NCBI GenBank assembly: GCA_029256105.1
Contig: JAQSYO010000014.1
Span: 24,794 to 88,793, forward strand
Direction of reading: 5' to 3'
Source: Herbinix sp.
GTDB lineage: Bacteria; Bacillota; Clostridia; Lachnospirales; Lachnospiraceae
DNA length: 64,000 nt
In this document: positions 17,424-26,322 of the stretch, piece after piece
Layout: each line of letters starts with the position of its first letter
Position numbering within the stretch: position 1 is the stretch's first letter
Notes under the pieces: generated by a model
Told to the model about the DNA's origin: nothing
What the model saw: the letters and a program-made list of their open reading frames with translations, nothing else
Database searches by the model: none
Position numbers and translations under genes: made by a program

Positions 17424-18749
17424 TTACGGTATTAATCGTTTTAAATCTCTTGGGAACATAGAAGCATATCGTACGTTATTTTTCTCTAATAATCGTGCAG
17501 TGTATCGCTCCAAGCCGAGTCCTAAGCCACCATGTGGTGGTATACCATATTTATGAATCATGAGGTAACTTTCAAATTCCTCAGGCTTCATACCTCGGTC
17601 CTTCATTTTTTGAAGCTGTAGCTTGTAATCATGGATTCGTTGACCACCGGTTGTGATTTCTAACCCACGGAAAAGTAAGTCAAAACTCAAGGTCACTTCT
17701 GAATTCTCGGAATCCTCCATCGCATAAAAGGGACGTTTTTTTGTTGGGTAATGCGTTACAAATACAAATTCACTACCGGTAGTCTTCTTGATTAACTCAT
17801 ATAGAAGCTTTTCCTCTTCAGGTTCAAAGTCCTCCATATCTTTTATTTCTCTTTTAAATTCGGTAGCGATCAATTGCTTTGCCTCATGGAATTTAATCGC
17901 TGGGATTGCAGTTGCATCAGGAAGAACTACTTTAAGCAGATTAAGCTCATAAGAATAATTGGCTCTTAAAAAATCTAAGGAATGCTGAAGCATCTTTGCC
18001 TCCATCTGCATAATATCTTCGAAACTTTCAATATAACCCATCTCAAAGTCTACACTAATATATTCGTTCAGATGCCTTGAGGTATCATGCTTTTCTGCTC
18101 GATATACCGGTGCAATCTCATAGACGCGCTCATAAACTCCAACCATCATCTGCTTATAAAATTGTGGGCTCTGAGCAAGAAATGCTTCTCCTCCGAAGTA
18201 GTCCAGTTTAAAGATATTAGCGCCACCTTCTGCACCGGCATACACTAGTTTAGGCGAATGAATTTCAGTGAAATTCTGTGTTGTTAGAAATTCTCGAAAT
18301 CCTCTACATAAACCTTCTTGGATTTTGAAGATGGCACGCTCCTTTTCGTTACGCAGAGTGATTGGCCTATGGTCTAGTAATGTATCAATTGAAGTATCCA
18401 TACATTTATTATTAATTACAACGGGTAATCCCTCTGAAGGGCTGGAGAGCACCTCTACCATTTTTAATTGTAGTTCATAGCCAACAGTGGAACGCTCATC
18501 AGCAACCACTTCACCTGTTACGATAACACAGGACTCCTCCTTCAGATTCTCCAAAGAAAATTCACTATATTCTGAATTATAGATGCATTGTACCAAACTT
18601 CTGCGGGTACGCATAATGACAAAGGCAAACCCACTCATAACTCTAATTTTGTATATGGATCCGGTTAATTTAACAGTCCTGCCAATAAGATTTATTAAAT
18701 CACTTGGTTCGACAAAAGCTTTATTTATAACACCATTGATATTCTTCAT
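17424..18749 (-). CDS. aspS: Aspartate-tRNA(Asn) ligase, archaeal-type (AspRS2)
   Basis: 441 aa from ATG 18749; upstream in-frame ATGs at 18785 and 18824 exist, none with an ideal ribosome site. OB-fold anticodon-binding domain (about 15-110), then class II core: motif 2 region APVYRAEKHDTSRHLNEYISVDFEMG and motif 3 GLGLGLERYTARLL. Length and spacing follow the archaeal/eukaryal-type AspRS, not the 590-aa bacterial enzyme. In C. acetobutylicum the homologous AspRS2 charges tRNA(Asn) with Asp for GatCAB amidation, so this is probably a second, indirect route to Asn-tRNA. The upstream leader looks like a transcription attenuator. Confidence 0.88.
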   Translation of the reverse strand: MKNINGVINKAFVEPSDLINLIGRTVKLTGSIYKIRVMSGFAFVIMRTRRSLVQCIYNSEYSEFSLENLKEESCVIVTGEVVADERSTVGYELQLKMVEVLSSPSEGLPVVINNKCMDTSIDTLLDHRPITLRNEKERAIFKIQEGLCRGFREFLTTQNFTEIHSPKLVYAGAEGGANIFKLDYFGGEAFLAQSPQFYKQMMVGVYERVYEIAPVYRAEKHDTSRHLNEYISVDFEMGYIESFEDIMQMEAKMLQHSLDFLRANYSYELNLLKVVLPDATAIPAIKFHEAKQLIATEFKREIKDMEDFEPEEEKLLYELIKKTTGSEFVFVTHYPTKKRPFYAMEDSENSEVTLSFDLLFRGLEITTGGQRIHDYKLQLQKMKDRGMKPEEFESYLMIHKYGIPPHGGLGLGLERYTARLLEKNNVRYASMFPRDLKRLIP

Positions 18750-18963
18750 AATATTTACCGATATGATGTATTTAACATCATACATTCCTTTCTTGATTCG
18801 ATATAAGAATACGAGCAGATACATTTAATAAATAATACTACCATTCTAAAGAAAAATTTATTCTACAATATGTTACTTAAATTAATTATAAAGAACTTGT
18901 TATCTTTTCGGACATAATCTGTATGCCGCATCGTATCACAACCTTTCCTTCGAAAAATGGGTA

Positions 18964-19166
18964 TAAAAAAACCACTTCGGTGTTCAGATTCAACTACAAT
19001 CCTACCGATGTGGTTTACATTTATCATAATAATAGCTCCACATAGGCACAAGACTTTAAGCGCTTGCACCTATGAATAATACATAGCTACAAGCGCCGCC
19101 TATCGTCGTCCCTATTCAGATAATTACACGAATATGCTGACATATAAAGACCTGCTTTCTTAATTT
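18964..19166 (-). promoter_or_regulatory. Attenuator-like leader or small RNA upstream of aspS
   Basis: From the promoter at 19201-19173 the transcript first forms a strong hairpin (19096-19060, GCGCTTG/CAAGCGC ends). Its 3' arm CATAGGTGCAAG (19074-19063) can instead pair with CTTGTGCCTATG (19052-19041): a mutually exclusive switch. It ends in an intrinsic terminator at 19015-18964 (AACCAC.TCGGT / ACCGA.GTGGTT, then T7). No T-box motif (GGTGG..ACCGCG) was found, so it is not a standard T-box. It could also be a free small RNA. A 32-codon ORF with its own GGAG overlaps the terminator. Confidence 0.6.
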
Positions 19167-19172
19167 TTTAAC

Positions 19173-19201
19173 AGATTAGCACAGTTAATACGCAATGTCA
19201 A
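19173..19201 (-). promoter_or_regulatory. Sigma-A promoter of the aspS leader
   Basis: Minus strand: -35 TTGACA (19201-19196), exactly 17 bp, -10 TAATCT (19178-19173) with an upstream TG-rich spacer end. Near-consensus. Confidence 0.85.
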
Positions 19202-19300
19202 TTAAAATATAAACATAAAAAACGAGATCTGAAATATAAACATAAAAAACGATATTAAAATATAAATACTAAAAGCCAAAATATAAACATTAAAATCGAA
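19201..19300. repeat. Degenerate tandem repeat (aaatataaacataaaa type)
   Basis: About four imperfect copies of AAATATAAACATAAAAAACG, period about 22-28 bp, immediately upstream of the leader promoter. Non-coding. Confidence 0.75.
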
Positions 19301-19490
19301 GTAATTTATGAATACGGGTAAACAAAACTTGAAGTAAATGTAAACATCTCTGCTTCGTTGTATTATAAAAATTGTAATATTTCCGGCTATGATCTGCTAC
19401 CGTTTCATACCAAAGATGATCGTAAAAGGATTTGGAAGAGTAATTAATACCACTAGTGTATACAATGGAATAATAAATAAATAAAAAATA

Positions 19491-19528
19491 AAAAGGCCGC
19501 ACTTTCATAGGGAAGGACAGCCTTTTTT
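19491..19528 (-). terminator. Intrinsic terminator of the thioesterase gene
   Basis: Minus strand AAAAGGC / GCCTTTT stem around a partly structured loop, running into TTTTTATTTTTTA, 13 bp beyond the stop. Confidence 0.7.
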
Positions 19529-19540
19529 ATTGGGTATTTG

Positions 19541-20011
19541 TTAATAACCTTCCTTGCGGCGCTTATTACGTAAAGCATGTCGTTTTTTACCGGATTCCCA
19601 CTCTGCTTGTTCTGATTCTGTTTCAACAATTAATTGGGGGACTTCCGTTGGATTTCCGTTTTCGTCAAGAGCTACCATAACCAGATAGGCACGGTTGACT
19701 ACCTTACGTACACCAAATAAATCCTCCACATAGGTATCAACCCTAACTTCCATAGAGGTCTTTCCAACGTAGGTGATATGACCAATTAATACTAAAGTAT
19801 TATTTATAAAAGCTCCCGCTTTAAATTGCAGATTATCGATTGCTGCTGTAGTTACGTTACGACTGGAATGACGACGAGCCACTACTGCTGCCACGACATC
19901 AATCCACTCTACTAATTGTCCGCCGAATAGTCGATCTGCTCCATTAATATGGGAAGGCATTAATATTTGAACTTGTTCTGTTATTGAATCTGATACATGC
20001 TTTGGTTCCAT
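19541..20011 (-). CDS. Acyl-CoA thioesterase (hotdog fold, YkhA/YciA-like)
   Basis: 156 aa, one hotdog domain. NGADRLFGGQLVEWIDVVAAVVARRHS includes the acyl-CoA hydrolase signature (GG-x-L-x-x-x-D), followed by VTTAAIDNLQFKAGAFINNTLVL and the SMEVRVDTYVEDL strand. Hydrolyses acyl-CoA to free acid and CoA; cytoplasmic, usually hexameric. The C-terminal 30 residues are charged and basic. AGAGGAAATC lies before the ATG. It stands alone between the aspS leader and the Pro-rich gene. Confidence 0.88.
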   Translation of the reverse strand: MEPKHVSDSITEQVQILMPSHINGADRLFGGQLVEWIDVVAAVVARRHSSRNVTTAAIDNLQFKAGAFINNTLVLIGHITYVGKTSMEVRVDTYVEDLFGVRKVVNRAYLVMVALDENGNPTEVPQLIVETESEQAEWESGKKRHALRNKRRKEGY

Positions 20012-20150
20012 ATGATTTCCTCTCGTAAAAGTTGTAAGTAAAACTAGATAAAATTATAGTTATAGGTATATTCTTAAATCTAAGACCTAATTTCAAACCT
20101 AATTTTAAACCTTATTTTAAACCTTCTGAGGGGAATTAGCAAGTGATACC

Positions 20151-20579
20151 TTATGGCATTTCAAAGCTCCATGGCGGCTGGATTTTGTCAGGCATATAGT
20201 GCCGATTTGGTCTATCAGGCCAGTAAGGACGATTATATCTATCGGGCCTCGTATTCTCTAACCAAGGAGGGCTCTGAGGAGATGTGCCCCAAGGAGGTCT
20301 ACTTGGACCGGGACCCAAGGGTAGATGACCTGGATTCGGATATTGTCCAGCCGGAAAGATAATGGGGCGTCCTGGAAGAGGTATTACAATCGGATACCCA
20401 GGAACATTACTCCAGGGTGGTCGATTCGGAGGAGGTCCCAGAGAAGGTCCAAAAGAACCAGGTGGGAGTGATTGAGCTCTAGGAAGGTTTCCCATAAGAG
20501 GTCCGGATGGAGTCTGTCGCGGAGGCCAATCAGTTCGTGAAGCACCGGGAGAGCGACTTCTATTGGGATCATTTATCAT
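20151..20579 (-). CDS. Proline/glycine-rich low-complexity protein
   Basis: 142 aa, about one third Pro, with Gly, Arg, Trp and Asn. Recurring PPW, RPP, GPxxRPPWG and RPDRYNRPYWPDRPNRHYMPD blocks. No membrane segment. AAGGAGAAATTGCT before ATG 20579 supports translation. Base composition is more GC-rich than the neighbours because of Pro/Gly codons. It resembles spore-coat or exosporium low-complexity proteins in style, but no family was recognised. The opposite-strand reading frame is a shadow. Confidence 0.75.
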   Translation of the reverse strand: MINDPNRSRSPGASRTDWPPRQTPSGPLMGNLPRAQSLPPGSFGPSLGPPPNRPPWSNVPGYPIVIPLPGRPIIFPAGQYPNPGHLPLGPGPSRPPWGTSPQSPPWLENTRPDRYNRPYWPDRPNRHYMPDKIQPPWSFEMP

Positions 20580-20753
20580 AGCAATTTCTCCTTACGATTT
20601 TATTTATAATCATTTTGTAAGATTATTGGCCAATTCTAAAATAATTACATAAGAAAAGGAATTGGATGATATATTATATGATGTGGCCAAGTATAGTGAT
20701 AATAGGCGCCTTATTTAGTGAAAAGCTTATTTTAAAAAAAAATACAAAAATTC

Positions 20754-20781
20754 TTTTCATTGGGTAAATTTATGGTATAAT
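20754..20781 (+). promoter_or_regulatory. Probable promoter of fba
   Basis: -10 TATAAT (20776-20781) with a weak -35 TTTTCA (20754-20759) and 16-bp spacer, 50 bp before the start codon. Confidence 0.6.
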
Positions 20782-20830
20782 AAATGGAGCATTGAAAAAT
20801 ATTTAACAAAATCGAAAGGAATGAAAAAAT

Positions 20831-21769
20831 ATGGCATTAGTGACAACGAAAGAAATGTTTCAAAAAGCATATGCTGGAGGCTATGCAATTGGTGCTTTTA
20901 ACGTAAATAATATGGAGATTATCCAAGGAATTACAGAAGCAGCAAAGGAAGAAAATTCACCAGTAATTTTACAGGTTTCTGCTGGAGCTAGAAAATATGC
21001 AAAACATGTATACCTTACAAAATTAGTGGAGGCTGCTTTATTGGATACAGATCTTCCGATTGCTCTTCACTTAGATCATGGTGATGACTTTGAGATTTGT
21101 AAATCATGTATCGACGGTGGCTTTTCCTCCGTTATGATTGACGGTTCAAAGCACACTTTTGAAGATAATATTGCATTAACCAAGAAGGTTGTAGAATATG
21201 CGCATGCACATGGTTGTGTTGTAGAAGGTGAGTTAGGAAAGTTAGCTGGAGTAGAAGATGACGTTAATGTATCTGCTGCTGATGCATCTTATACAAGACC
21301 GGAAGAGGTTGAGGAATTTGTTACCCGTACTGGTGTTGACTCTTTAGCAATCGCGATCGGTACAAGCCACGGCGCGTTCAAATTCAAACCAGGCCAGAAA
21401 CCACAGCTTCGTTTTGACATCTTAGAAGAAGTAGCTAAGAGACTTCCTAATTTCCCTATCGTATTACATGGTGCATCCTCTGTATCTCAAGAGTATGTAA
21501 AGCTTATTCAACAGTACGGTGGACAGATGGAAGATGCGATTGGTATTCCTGAAGATATGTTAAGACAGGCAGCAGGTATGGCTGTATGTAAGATTAACAT
21601 CGACTCCGATTTAAGACTTGCATTTACAGCAGGTATCAGAGAATATATTGCAAATAATCCAAGTCATTTTGATCCTAGACAGTACTTAACACCATCCAGA
21701 AACAATATTAAAGCATTAGTTAAGCATAAAATTGTTAATGTTCTTGGTAGTTCAGGCGCTGCAAAATAG
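20831..21769 (+). CDS. fba: Class II fructose-1,6-bisphosphate aldolase
   Basis: 312 aa. Zinc-dependent cleavage of fructose-1,6-bisphosphate to DHAP and glyceraldehyde 3-phosphate (glycolysis/gluconeogenesis). Landmarks: N-terminal GAFNVNNMEIIQ, metal-binding HLDHGDD, VEGELGKLAG, IGTSHGAFK (phosphate/zinc), LHGASSV and KINIDSDLR. The insert FKPGQKPQLRFDILEEV is typical of the Firmicute class II B-type enzyme. AAAGGA precedes the ATG. Monocistronic with its own promoter and terminator. Codon use looks optimised compared with neighbours, as expected for a highly expressed gene. Confidence 0.97.
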   Translation: MALVTTKEMFQKAYAGGYAIGAFNVNNMEIIQGITEAAKEENSPVILQVSAGARKYAKHVYLTKLVEAALLDTDLPIALHLDHGDDFEICKSCIDGGFSSVMIDGSKHTFEDNIALTKKVVEYAHAHGCVVEGELGKLAGVEDDVNVSAADASYTRPEEVEEFVTRTGVDSLAIAIGTSHGAFKFKPGQKPQLRFDILEEVAKRLPNFPIVLHGASSVSQEYVKLIQQYGGQMEDAIGIPEDMLRQAAGMAVCKINIDSDLRLAFTAGIREYIANNPSHFDPRQYLTPSRNNIKALVKHKIVNVLGSSGAAK

Positions 21770-21802
21770 TATTTGATTATAATTATGAAATAGTTCAATA
21801 AA

Positions 21803-21852
21803 GGGGAAGACATTCGATCGTAAGATCTTGCTGTCTTCCCCTAATATTTTTC
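21803..21852 (+). terminator. Intrinsic terminator of fba
   Basis: GGGGAAGACA / TGTCTTCCCC stem with an inner GATC..GATC pairing, then TAATATTTTTCT. Confidence 0.92.
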
Positions 21853-21915
21853 TATTTGGATAGTTGTGCATTTAATTTGATACGAATGCTTTTAATTCGA
21901 TAGTTGTGCATCTAA

Positions 21916-24402
21916 TTAGAACAAAGAACATTGCGTAATTAAATCATCTTCACGGATAATATCTAGAAATTCCCCTGGATGCAGCGGTGGACTGAAGATA
22001 AAACCTTGAATAATATCACACCTTTGTGCTTTCAGAAGTACAAGCTGGTCCTCCTGTTCAACACCTTCTGCAACAACTCTGATATCTAGGCTGTGCGCAA
22101 GTTGTATAATTGCTTCAGCAATACAGGAATCCTTTTCATTTGTACAGATATTATCGATAAAGGATTTATCGATTTTCAAAGTATCGATTGGAAGATTTGT
22201 TAAATAATTTAAGGAAGAATATCCTGTGCCAAAGTCATCTAAAGACACTCTTACCCCTAATTGTTGAAGATTTTTCAATAGCTTCGTAGCATCCATAATA
22301 GAGGCAACCAGAGTGCTCTCGGTAATTTCAAGTTCTAAGTACTGAGGGGGTAGCCCGGTCTCCTCCAAAATATCAGATAATAAAGCAACAAATCCGGGAC
22401 GGTTAATCTGAACAGAAGAAATATTAACTGATACTGGACGTGGTGTAGCTCCACGATCAATAATTTCTTTATTAAATAAGCATGCTTCCTTTAGCAACCA
22501 GGAGCTTAACTCAATGATTAAGCCACTCTCTTCTGCAATCGGTATAAATTCGTTCGGAGTTAGGTTACCAAGCCGTTCACTTCGAATTCTCATTAAAGCC
22601 TCAAAGCCTATTACATTATTTGATTCCAGTTCCATCAAAGGCTGATATTGTATATACACTTCCTGGTTTTCAATAGCATTTCGCAACACTTCAATAATTA
22701 ACGTATTACGATTTAATTCTTCTTCCATCTTGCTATCAAACAAAGTAAATTTGTTTTTGCCGGTGTCCTTTGATTTGTACATCGCAATGTCAGCATTTTT
22801 AATTAAAGCATTTGGAGAAAGTCCATTCTCCGGATAGATAGAAATTCCGATGCTCATTGAGACATATACGATTTCTCCATCAAGATCCAAGGGGTTACGG
22901 AAGCTATCGATGATATGAGAAGCGAAATCAACAGCGCACTCTATTGAAGAGATATCTTCCTTAAATAGCAAAAACTCATCACCGCCAGCTCTTGCAAGCA
23001 TGCCATTGTTACCTAGGATGGAGGTTAATAATTGGGCTGTTTTTACAAGAAGTGCGTCACCATATTCGTGTCCCAGAGTATCATTTACTGTTTTAAAATT
23101 ATCCAAATCAACAAAGTATACAGAATGTAGCTTTTTCTCCAAAGGAGAAGATAGCAAGACTGCATTAACATAATCAAGAAAAGCAAGCTTATTGGGAAGA
23201 TTGGTAAGAGTGTCATGATACGCCAAGAATTCAATATGATCATAATTTGATCGAAGTTGCTCTTCGTTGGAAAGTAACTCATCATGCATGGATTCTAAAT
23301 CTTCGTAATTAGTCTTAATAATATGTAGCATTTTATTAAAGTTCTTCGATAATTCGCCCAGTTCGTTATTGCTTTTAATATTGGATTGGACAGTTAGATT
23401 ACCATCCGATGCAGTACGCATCGCATCCCGTAAGGAGATGATTGGTGTTGAAAATTTCTTGGCAAGCGTATTCGCTACCATAATAATTATGATAAGGAGA
23501 ACCCCGCAGATTAAGGTTAGTAAGGATAACATAATTGTAGTTATGGATTTGATTTCGGAGATATCTTGTTTAACAAACAAAGTCCAATTCGTCTCAGGAA
23601 GAACACTATAACCATAGATTTGCTTTGTATTCTCATAAAAATATTCAAATGCGCCGGTAGACATGGCCAGACCCTTGTTATAATTACTGATAATTCCGGA
23701 TAATTTTTCGGATGCTACTTTCGTACCAATCAATGATGAATTGCTATGATAGATAATGGTACCATCGTTATCAAGCAATATACCAGAGCCTGTTTCTCCT
23801 ATCTTTGTTGAGTCCATTAAGTGTTCAAAGTAGGAGGTGTTAATGGTGCTAATTACATAACCGATTATGACATCGTTAACGGAATCGAGTATTGGTGCTC
23901 CGATATCAATGGTATGTGTGAGTTTGCCTCCGATGGTTAAAGTCTTCAAACCCTCCACACCAATTGCTATATTCTTTGTAGCTAACATATAGATAAGAGT
24001 TAAATCGGATTCGGTGTCGACGCCAATGAGAGAGGCATCCGAACTAGCAATGACTTCATTGTGTATATTATAAAGGGATATTCGTTCGCAATTTTTATAG
24101 CCCTCAGCTCTTGTTTTTAATAAGGTATTGGCCTCTTCGAAGGAGGATATATTGTTACTGTTACTCAACATAACAGAATCGATCAACTCATCTTGAATTG
24201 ATAAAAGTGAAACCTCTGTTCGCTGTGTATTTAACATAGCTTCTAGACCACTTTTGTTCGTTATGGCGGTTCGCAATAAATTTTGCGTATTCACTTCAAT
24301 CAGTCTATCTGTTAATAATCCATGTGCAAGCACAGATACTAAAATAACTGGAATCATGGATGAGATGACAAGAAGAATACGTAATGATTTTTTAATCGAC
24401 AT
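21916..24402 (-). CDS. dCache-HAMP-GGDEF-EAL cyclic di-GMP protein
   Basis: 828 aa. TM (about 8-30), extracellular double-Cache sensor (about 33-275), TM (about 285-308), HAMP (about 309-362), short coiled coil, GGDEF domain with GGDEF at 473-477, then EAL domain with EAL at 601-603, ELEITES and DDFGTGYSSL. Both catalytic signatures are intact. The ligand is expected to be a small extracellular molecule such as an amino acid or organic acid. Architecture differs from the first GGDEF-EAL protein only in the sensor half. GGAGG lies 7 nt before ATG 24402. Confidence 0.93.
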   Translation of the reverse strand: MSIKKSLRILLVISSMIPVILVSVLAHGLLTDRLIEVNTQNLLRTAITNKSGLEAMLNTQRTEVSLLSIQDELIDSVMLSNSNNISSFEEANTLLKTRAEGYKNCERISLYNIHNEVIASSDASLIGVDTESDLTLIYMLATKNIAIGVEGLKTLTIGGKLTHTIDIGAPILDSVNDVIIGYVISTINTSYFEHLMDSTKIGETGSGILLDNDGTIIYHSNSSLIGTKVASEKLSGIISNYNKGLAMSTGAFEYFYENTKQIYGYSVLPETNWTLFVKQDISEIKSITTIMLSLLTLICGVLLIIIIMVANTLAKKFSTPIISLRDAMRTASDGNLTVQSNIKSNNELGELSKNFNKMLHIIKTNYEDLESMHDELLSNEEQLRSNYDHIEFLAYHDTLTNLPNKLAFLDYVNAVLLSSPLEKKLHSVYFVDLDNFKTVNDTLGHEYGDALLVKTAQLLTSILGNNGMLARAGGDEFLLFKEDISSIECAVDFASHIIDSFRNPLDLDGEIVYVSMSIGISIYPENGLSPNALIKNADIAMYKSKDTGKNKFTLFDSKMEEELNRNTLIIEVLRNAIENQEVYIQYQPLMELESNNVIGFEALMRIRSERLGNLTPNEFIPIAEESGLIIELSSWLLKEACLFNKEIIDRGATPRPVSVNISSVQINRPGFVALLSDILEETGLPPQYLELEITESTLVASIMDATKLLKNLQQLGVRVSLDDFGTGYSSLNYLTNLPIDTLKIDKSFIDNICTNEKDSCIAEAIIQLAHSLDIRVVAEGVEQEDQLVLLKAQRCDIIQGFIFSPPLHPGEFLDIIREDDLITQCSLF

Positions 24403-24781
24403 AACGAAACCTCCATAAACTAATGAGCCATTATTAATTGATAAAATTATACAGTACTATTTTACCAATTAAGTTTATATAATGCAATAATATTCTATAA
24501 TATGTTATTTCTATTCAAGATACATCATTTTTCTTGTATATAATGCACAAAAAGCGAAATAATGCCCACTGAATTCATACTTTCGAAAATAGTTCTTCCA
24601 ATTTATGAGGGTCATTTCATGAATTATTTATAAAATACAGATATTTTAGTTGAAAATAAAGGGCTTTAAGGGTATACTTGTAATGTTATAAAACAAGGTA
24701 CGAGCAATAAAATGCAGTAAATGAAATACAATATTGTTGATATTTTAGTCACTGCAGTTGGAAAGTAGGAACATTACAATT
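24403..24781. other. Divergent intergenic region, no clear element
   Basis: AT-rich region between the divergent GGDEF-EAL gene and tgt. TATACT and TGTAAT occur near 24673 and may contain the tgt promoter, but no -35 is convincing. No ORF or strong hairpin. Confidence 0.4.
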
Positions 24782-25915
24782 ATGTATAGATTAATAGGGC
24801 AGGATGGAAGAGCAAAAAGTGGTGAATTTGCTACCGTCCATGGTACAATACAGACTCCGGTATTCATGAATGTTGGAACAGTTGCAGCAATCAAAGGAGC
24901 GGTTTCAACGATGGATTTGAACGAGATTGGTACTCAGGTAGAGCTTTCCAATACTTATCATTTACATGTAAGAACCGGAGATAAAATCATAAAACAGATG
25001 GGCGGACTCCATAAATTCATGGTTTGGGACAAGCCAATATTAACAGATTCCGGTGGCTTTCAGGTGTTTTCCTTGGCCGGACTTCGAAAGATAAAAGAAG
25101 AGGGTGTTTATTTTAGTTCCCACATCGATGGTCGCAAGATTTTCATGGGACCTGAGGAAAGTATGCAGATACAATCCAATCTAGCTTCAACAATAGCAAT
25201 GGCATTTGATGAATGTCCACCTCATCCCGCAACAAGGGAATATATGCAGAATTCCGTAGATCGAACGACCCGTTGGTTAGAGCGCTGCAGGACCGAGATG
25301 AAACGATTAAATGGCCTTGAGGATACAATCAATAACAATCAGATGTTGTTTGGCATTAATCAAGGAGGTACTTATGAAGATATCCGTATAGAGCATGCCA
25401 AAAGGATATCAGATATGGACCTGGATGGGTATGCACTCGGTGGCTTGGCAGTGGGTGAAAGTCATGATGAAATGTATCGAATTCTAGATGAGACGGTACC
25501 GTATTTACCACTTCATAAGCCGGTTTATCTGATGGGTGTAGGTACACCTGCCAATATCTTAGAGGCAGTTGACCGTGGTGTTGATTTCTTCGATTGTGTA
25601 TATCCAACCAGAAATGGTAGACATGGAAACGCTTATACTAATTTTGGTAAAATGAATCTATTAAACGCAAAGTATGAGCTTGATGACCGTCCGATTGAAG
25701 AAGGATGTGGTTGCCCGGCTTGTAAGCATTACAGTAGATCTTATATCAGACATTTGTTAAAGGCAAAGGAAATGTTGGGCATGCGCTTCTTGGTACTTCA
25801 TAACCTTTATTTTTACAATCATATGATGGAAGAAATCCGGGAAGCTATACGAAATAAGCGGTATCAAGAGTATAAGAGAGAAAAGTTAGAAGGATTTGTT
25901 AGGAGCGAAAGTTAA
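24782..25915 (+). CDS. tgt: tRNA-guanine transglycosylase (queuine tRNA-ribosyltransferase)
   Basis: 377 aa from ATG 24782; a TTG 8 codons upstream is less likely because the family starts MYxLI. Exchanges G34 of GUN-anticodon tRNAs for preQ1 on the path to queuosine. Landmarks: HGTIQTPVFMNVGT, TDSGGFQVFSL with Asp89, GGLAVGE, nucleophile Asp271 in DCVYPTRNGRHG, and zinc ligands CGCPAC plus a downstream His. Length is typical. It forms an operon with yajC (53 bp gap), a very common arrangement. No queA or tgt partner enzymes are in the window. Confidence 0.96.
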   Translation: MYRLIGQDGRAKSGEFATVHGTIQTPVFMNVGTVAAIKGAVSTMDLNEIGTQVELSNTYHLHVRTGDKIIKQMGGLHKFMVWDKPILTDSGGFQVFSLAGLRKIKEEGVYFSSHIDGRKIFMGPEESMQIQSNLASTIAMAFDECPPHPATREYMQNSVDRTTRWLERCRTEMKRLNGLEDTINNNQMLFGINQGGTYEDIRIEHAKRISDMDLDGYALGGLAVGESHDEMYRILDETVPYLPLHKPVYLMGVGTPANILEAVDRGVDFFDCVYPTRNGRHGNAYTNFGKMNLLNAKYELDDRPIEEGCGCPACKHYSRSYIRHLLKAKEMLGMRFLVLHNLYFYNHMMEEIREAIRNKRYQEYKREKLEGFVRSES

Positions 25916-25968
25916 ATGCGAATAACATTGAATTATAGAAATCAAATTAATCAGGAGGTATTTTATTT

Positions 25969-26304
25969 ATGAATAATTTTATATTGTTAACAACTGCAGC
26001 TGCAGGCGGATCATCAACAGGTTCATGGCTTATGATTGCTGCACAGATTGGTGTTCTCGGTCTTTTGCTTTACTTCATGCTTATTCGTCCCCAGAAAAAG
26101 CAGCAAAAGCAAATGCAAACAATGCTTTCAACAATCGCTGCTGGAGATAGCGTAGTAACTACCGGTGGGTTTTACGGTGTAGTAATTGATGTTATGGATG
26201 AGGTTGTTATTGTAGAATTTGGCAATAACAAAAATTGTAGAATTCCTATGAAGAAAAATGCAATTGTAGAACTTGAAAAACCTAGTTCGGAAAAGAATGC
26301 ATAA
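25969..26304 (+). CDS. yajC: Preprotein translocase subunit YajC
   Basis: 111 aa. One N-terminal membrane helix (about 19-40), then the classic LIRPQKKQQKQMQTMLSTIAAGDSVVTTGGFYGVV. Accessory component of the SecDF-YajC complex. AGGAGG precedes the ATG. It is last in the tgt-yajC unit; the long palindrome beginning 18 bp after the stop ends in TTTTT and is probably its terminator. Confidence 0.95.
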   Translation: MNNFILLTTAAAGGSSTGSWLMIAAQIGVLGLLLYFMLIRPQKKQQKQMQTMLSTIAAGDSVVTTGGFYGVVIDVMDEVVIVEFGNNKNCRIPMKKNAIVELEKPSSEKNA

Positions 26305-26322
26305 CTAGGATTAATACAGTGG

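Noticed and set aside
18863..19069. 68-aa minus-strand ORF spanning the aspS leader terminator
   Set aside because: Overlaps strong RNA hairpins and a terminator; at most a leader peptide from an internal ATG.
18964..19201. T-box riboswitch upstream of aspS
   Set aside because: The antiterminator consensus (GGTGG..ACCGCG) and Stem I landmarks are absent.
19290..19508. 72-aa minus-strand ORF downstream of the thioesterase
   Set aside because: No good ribosome site, overlaps the thioesterase terminator, no recognisable sequence.
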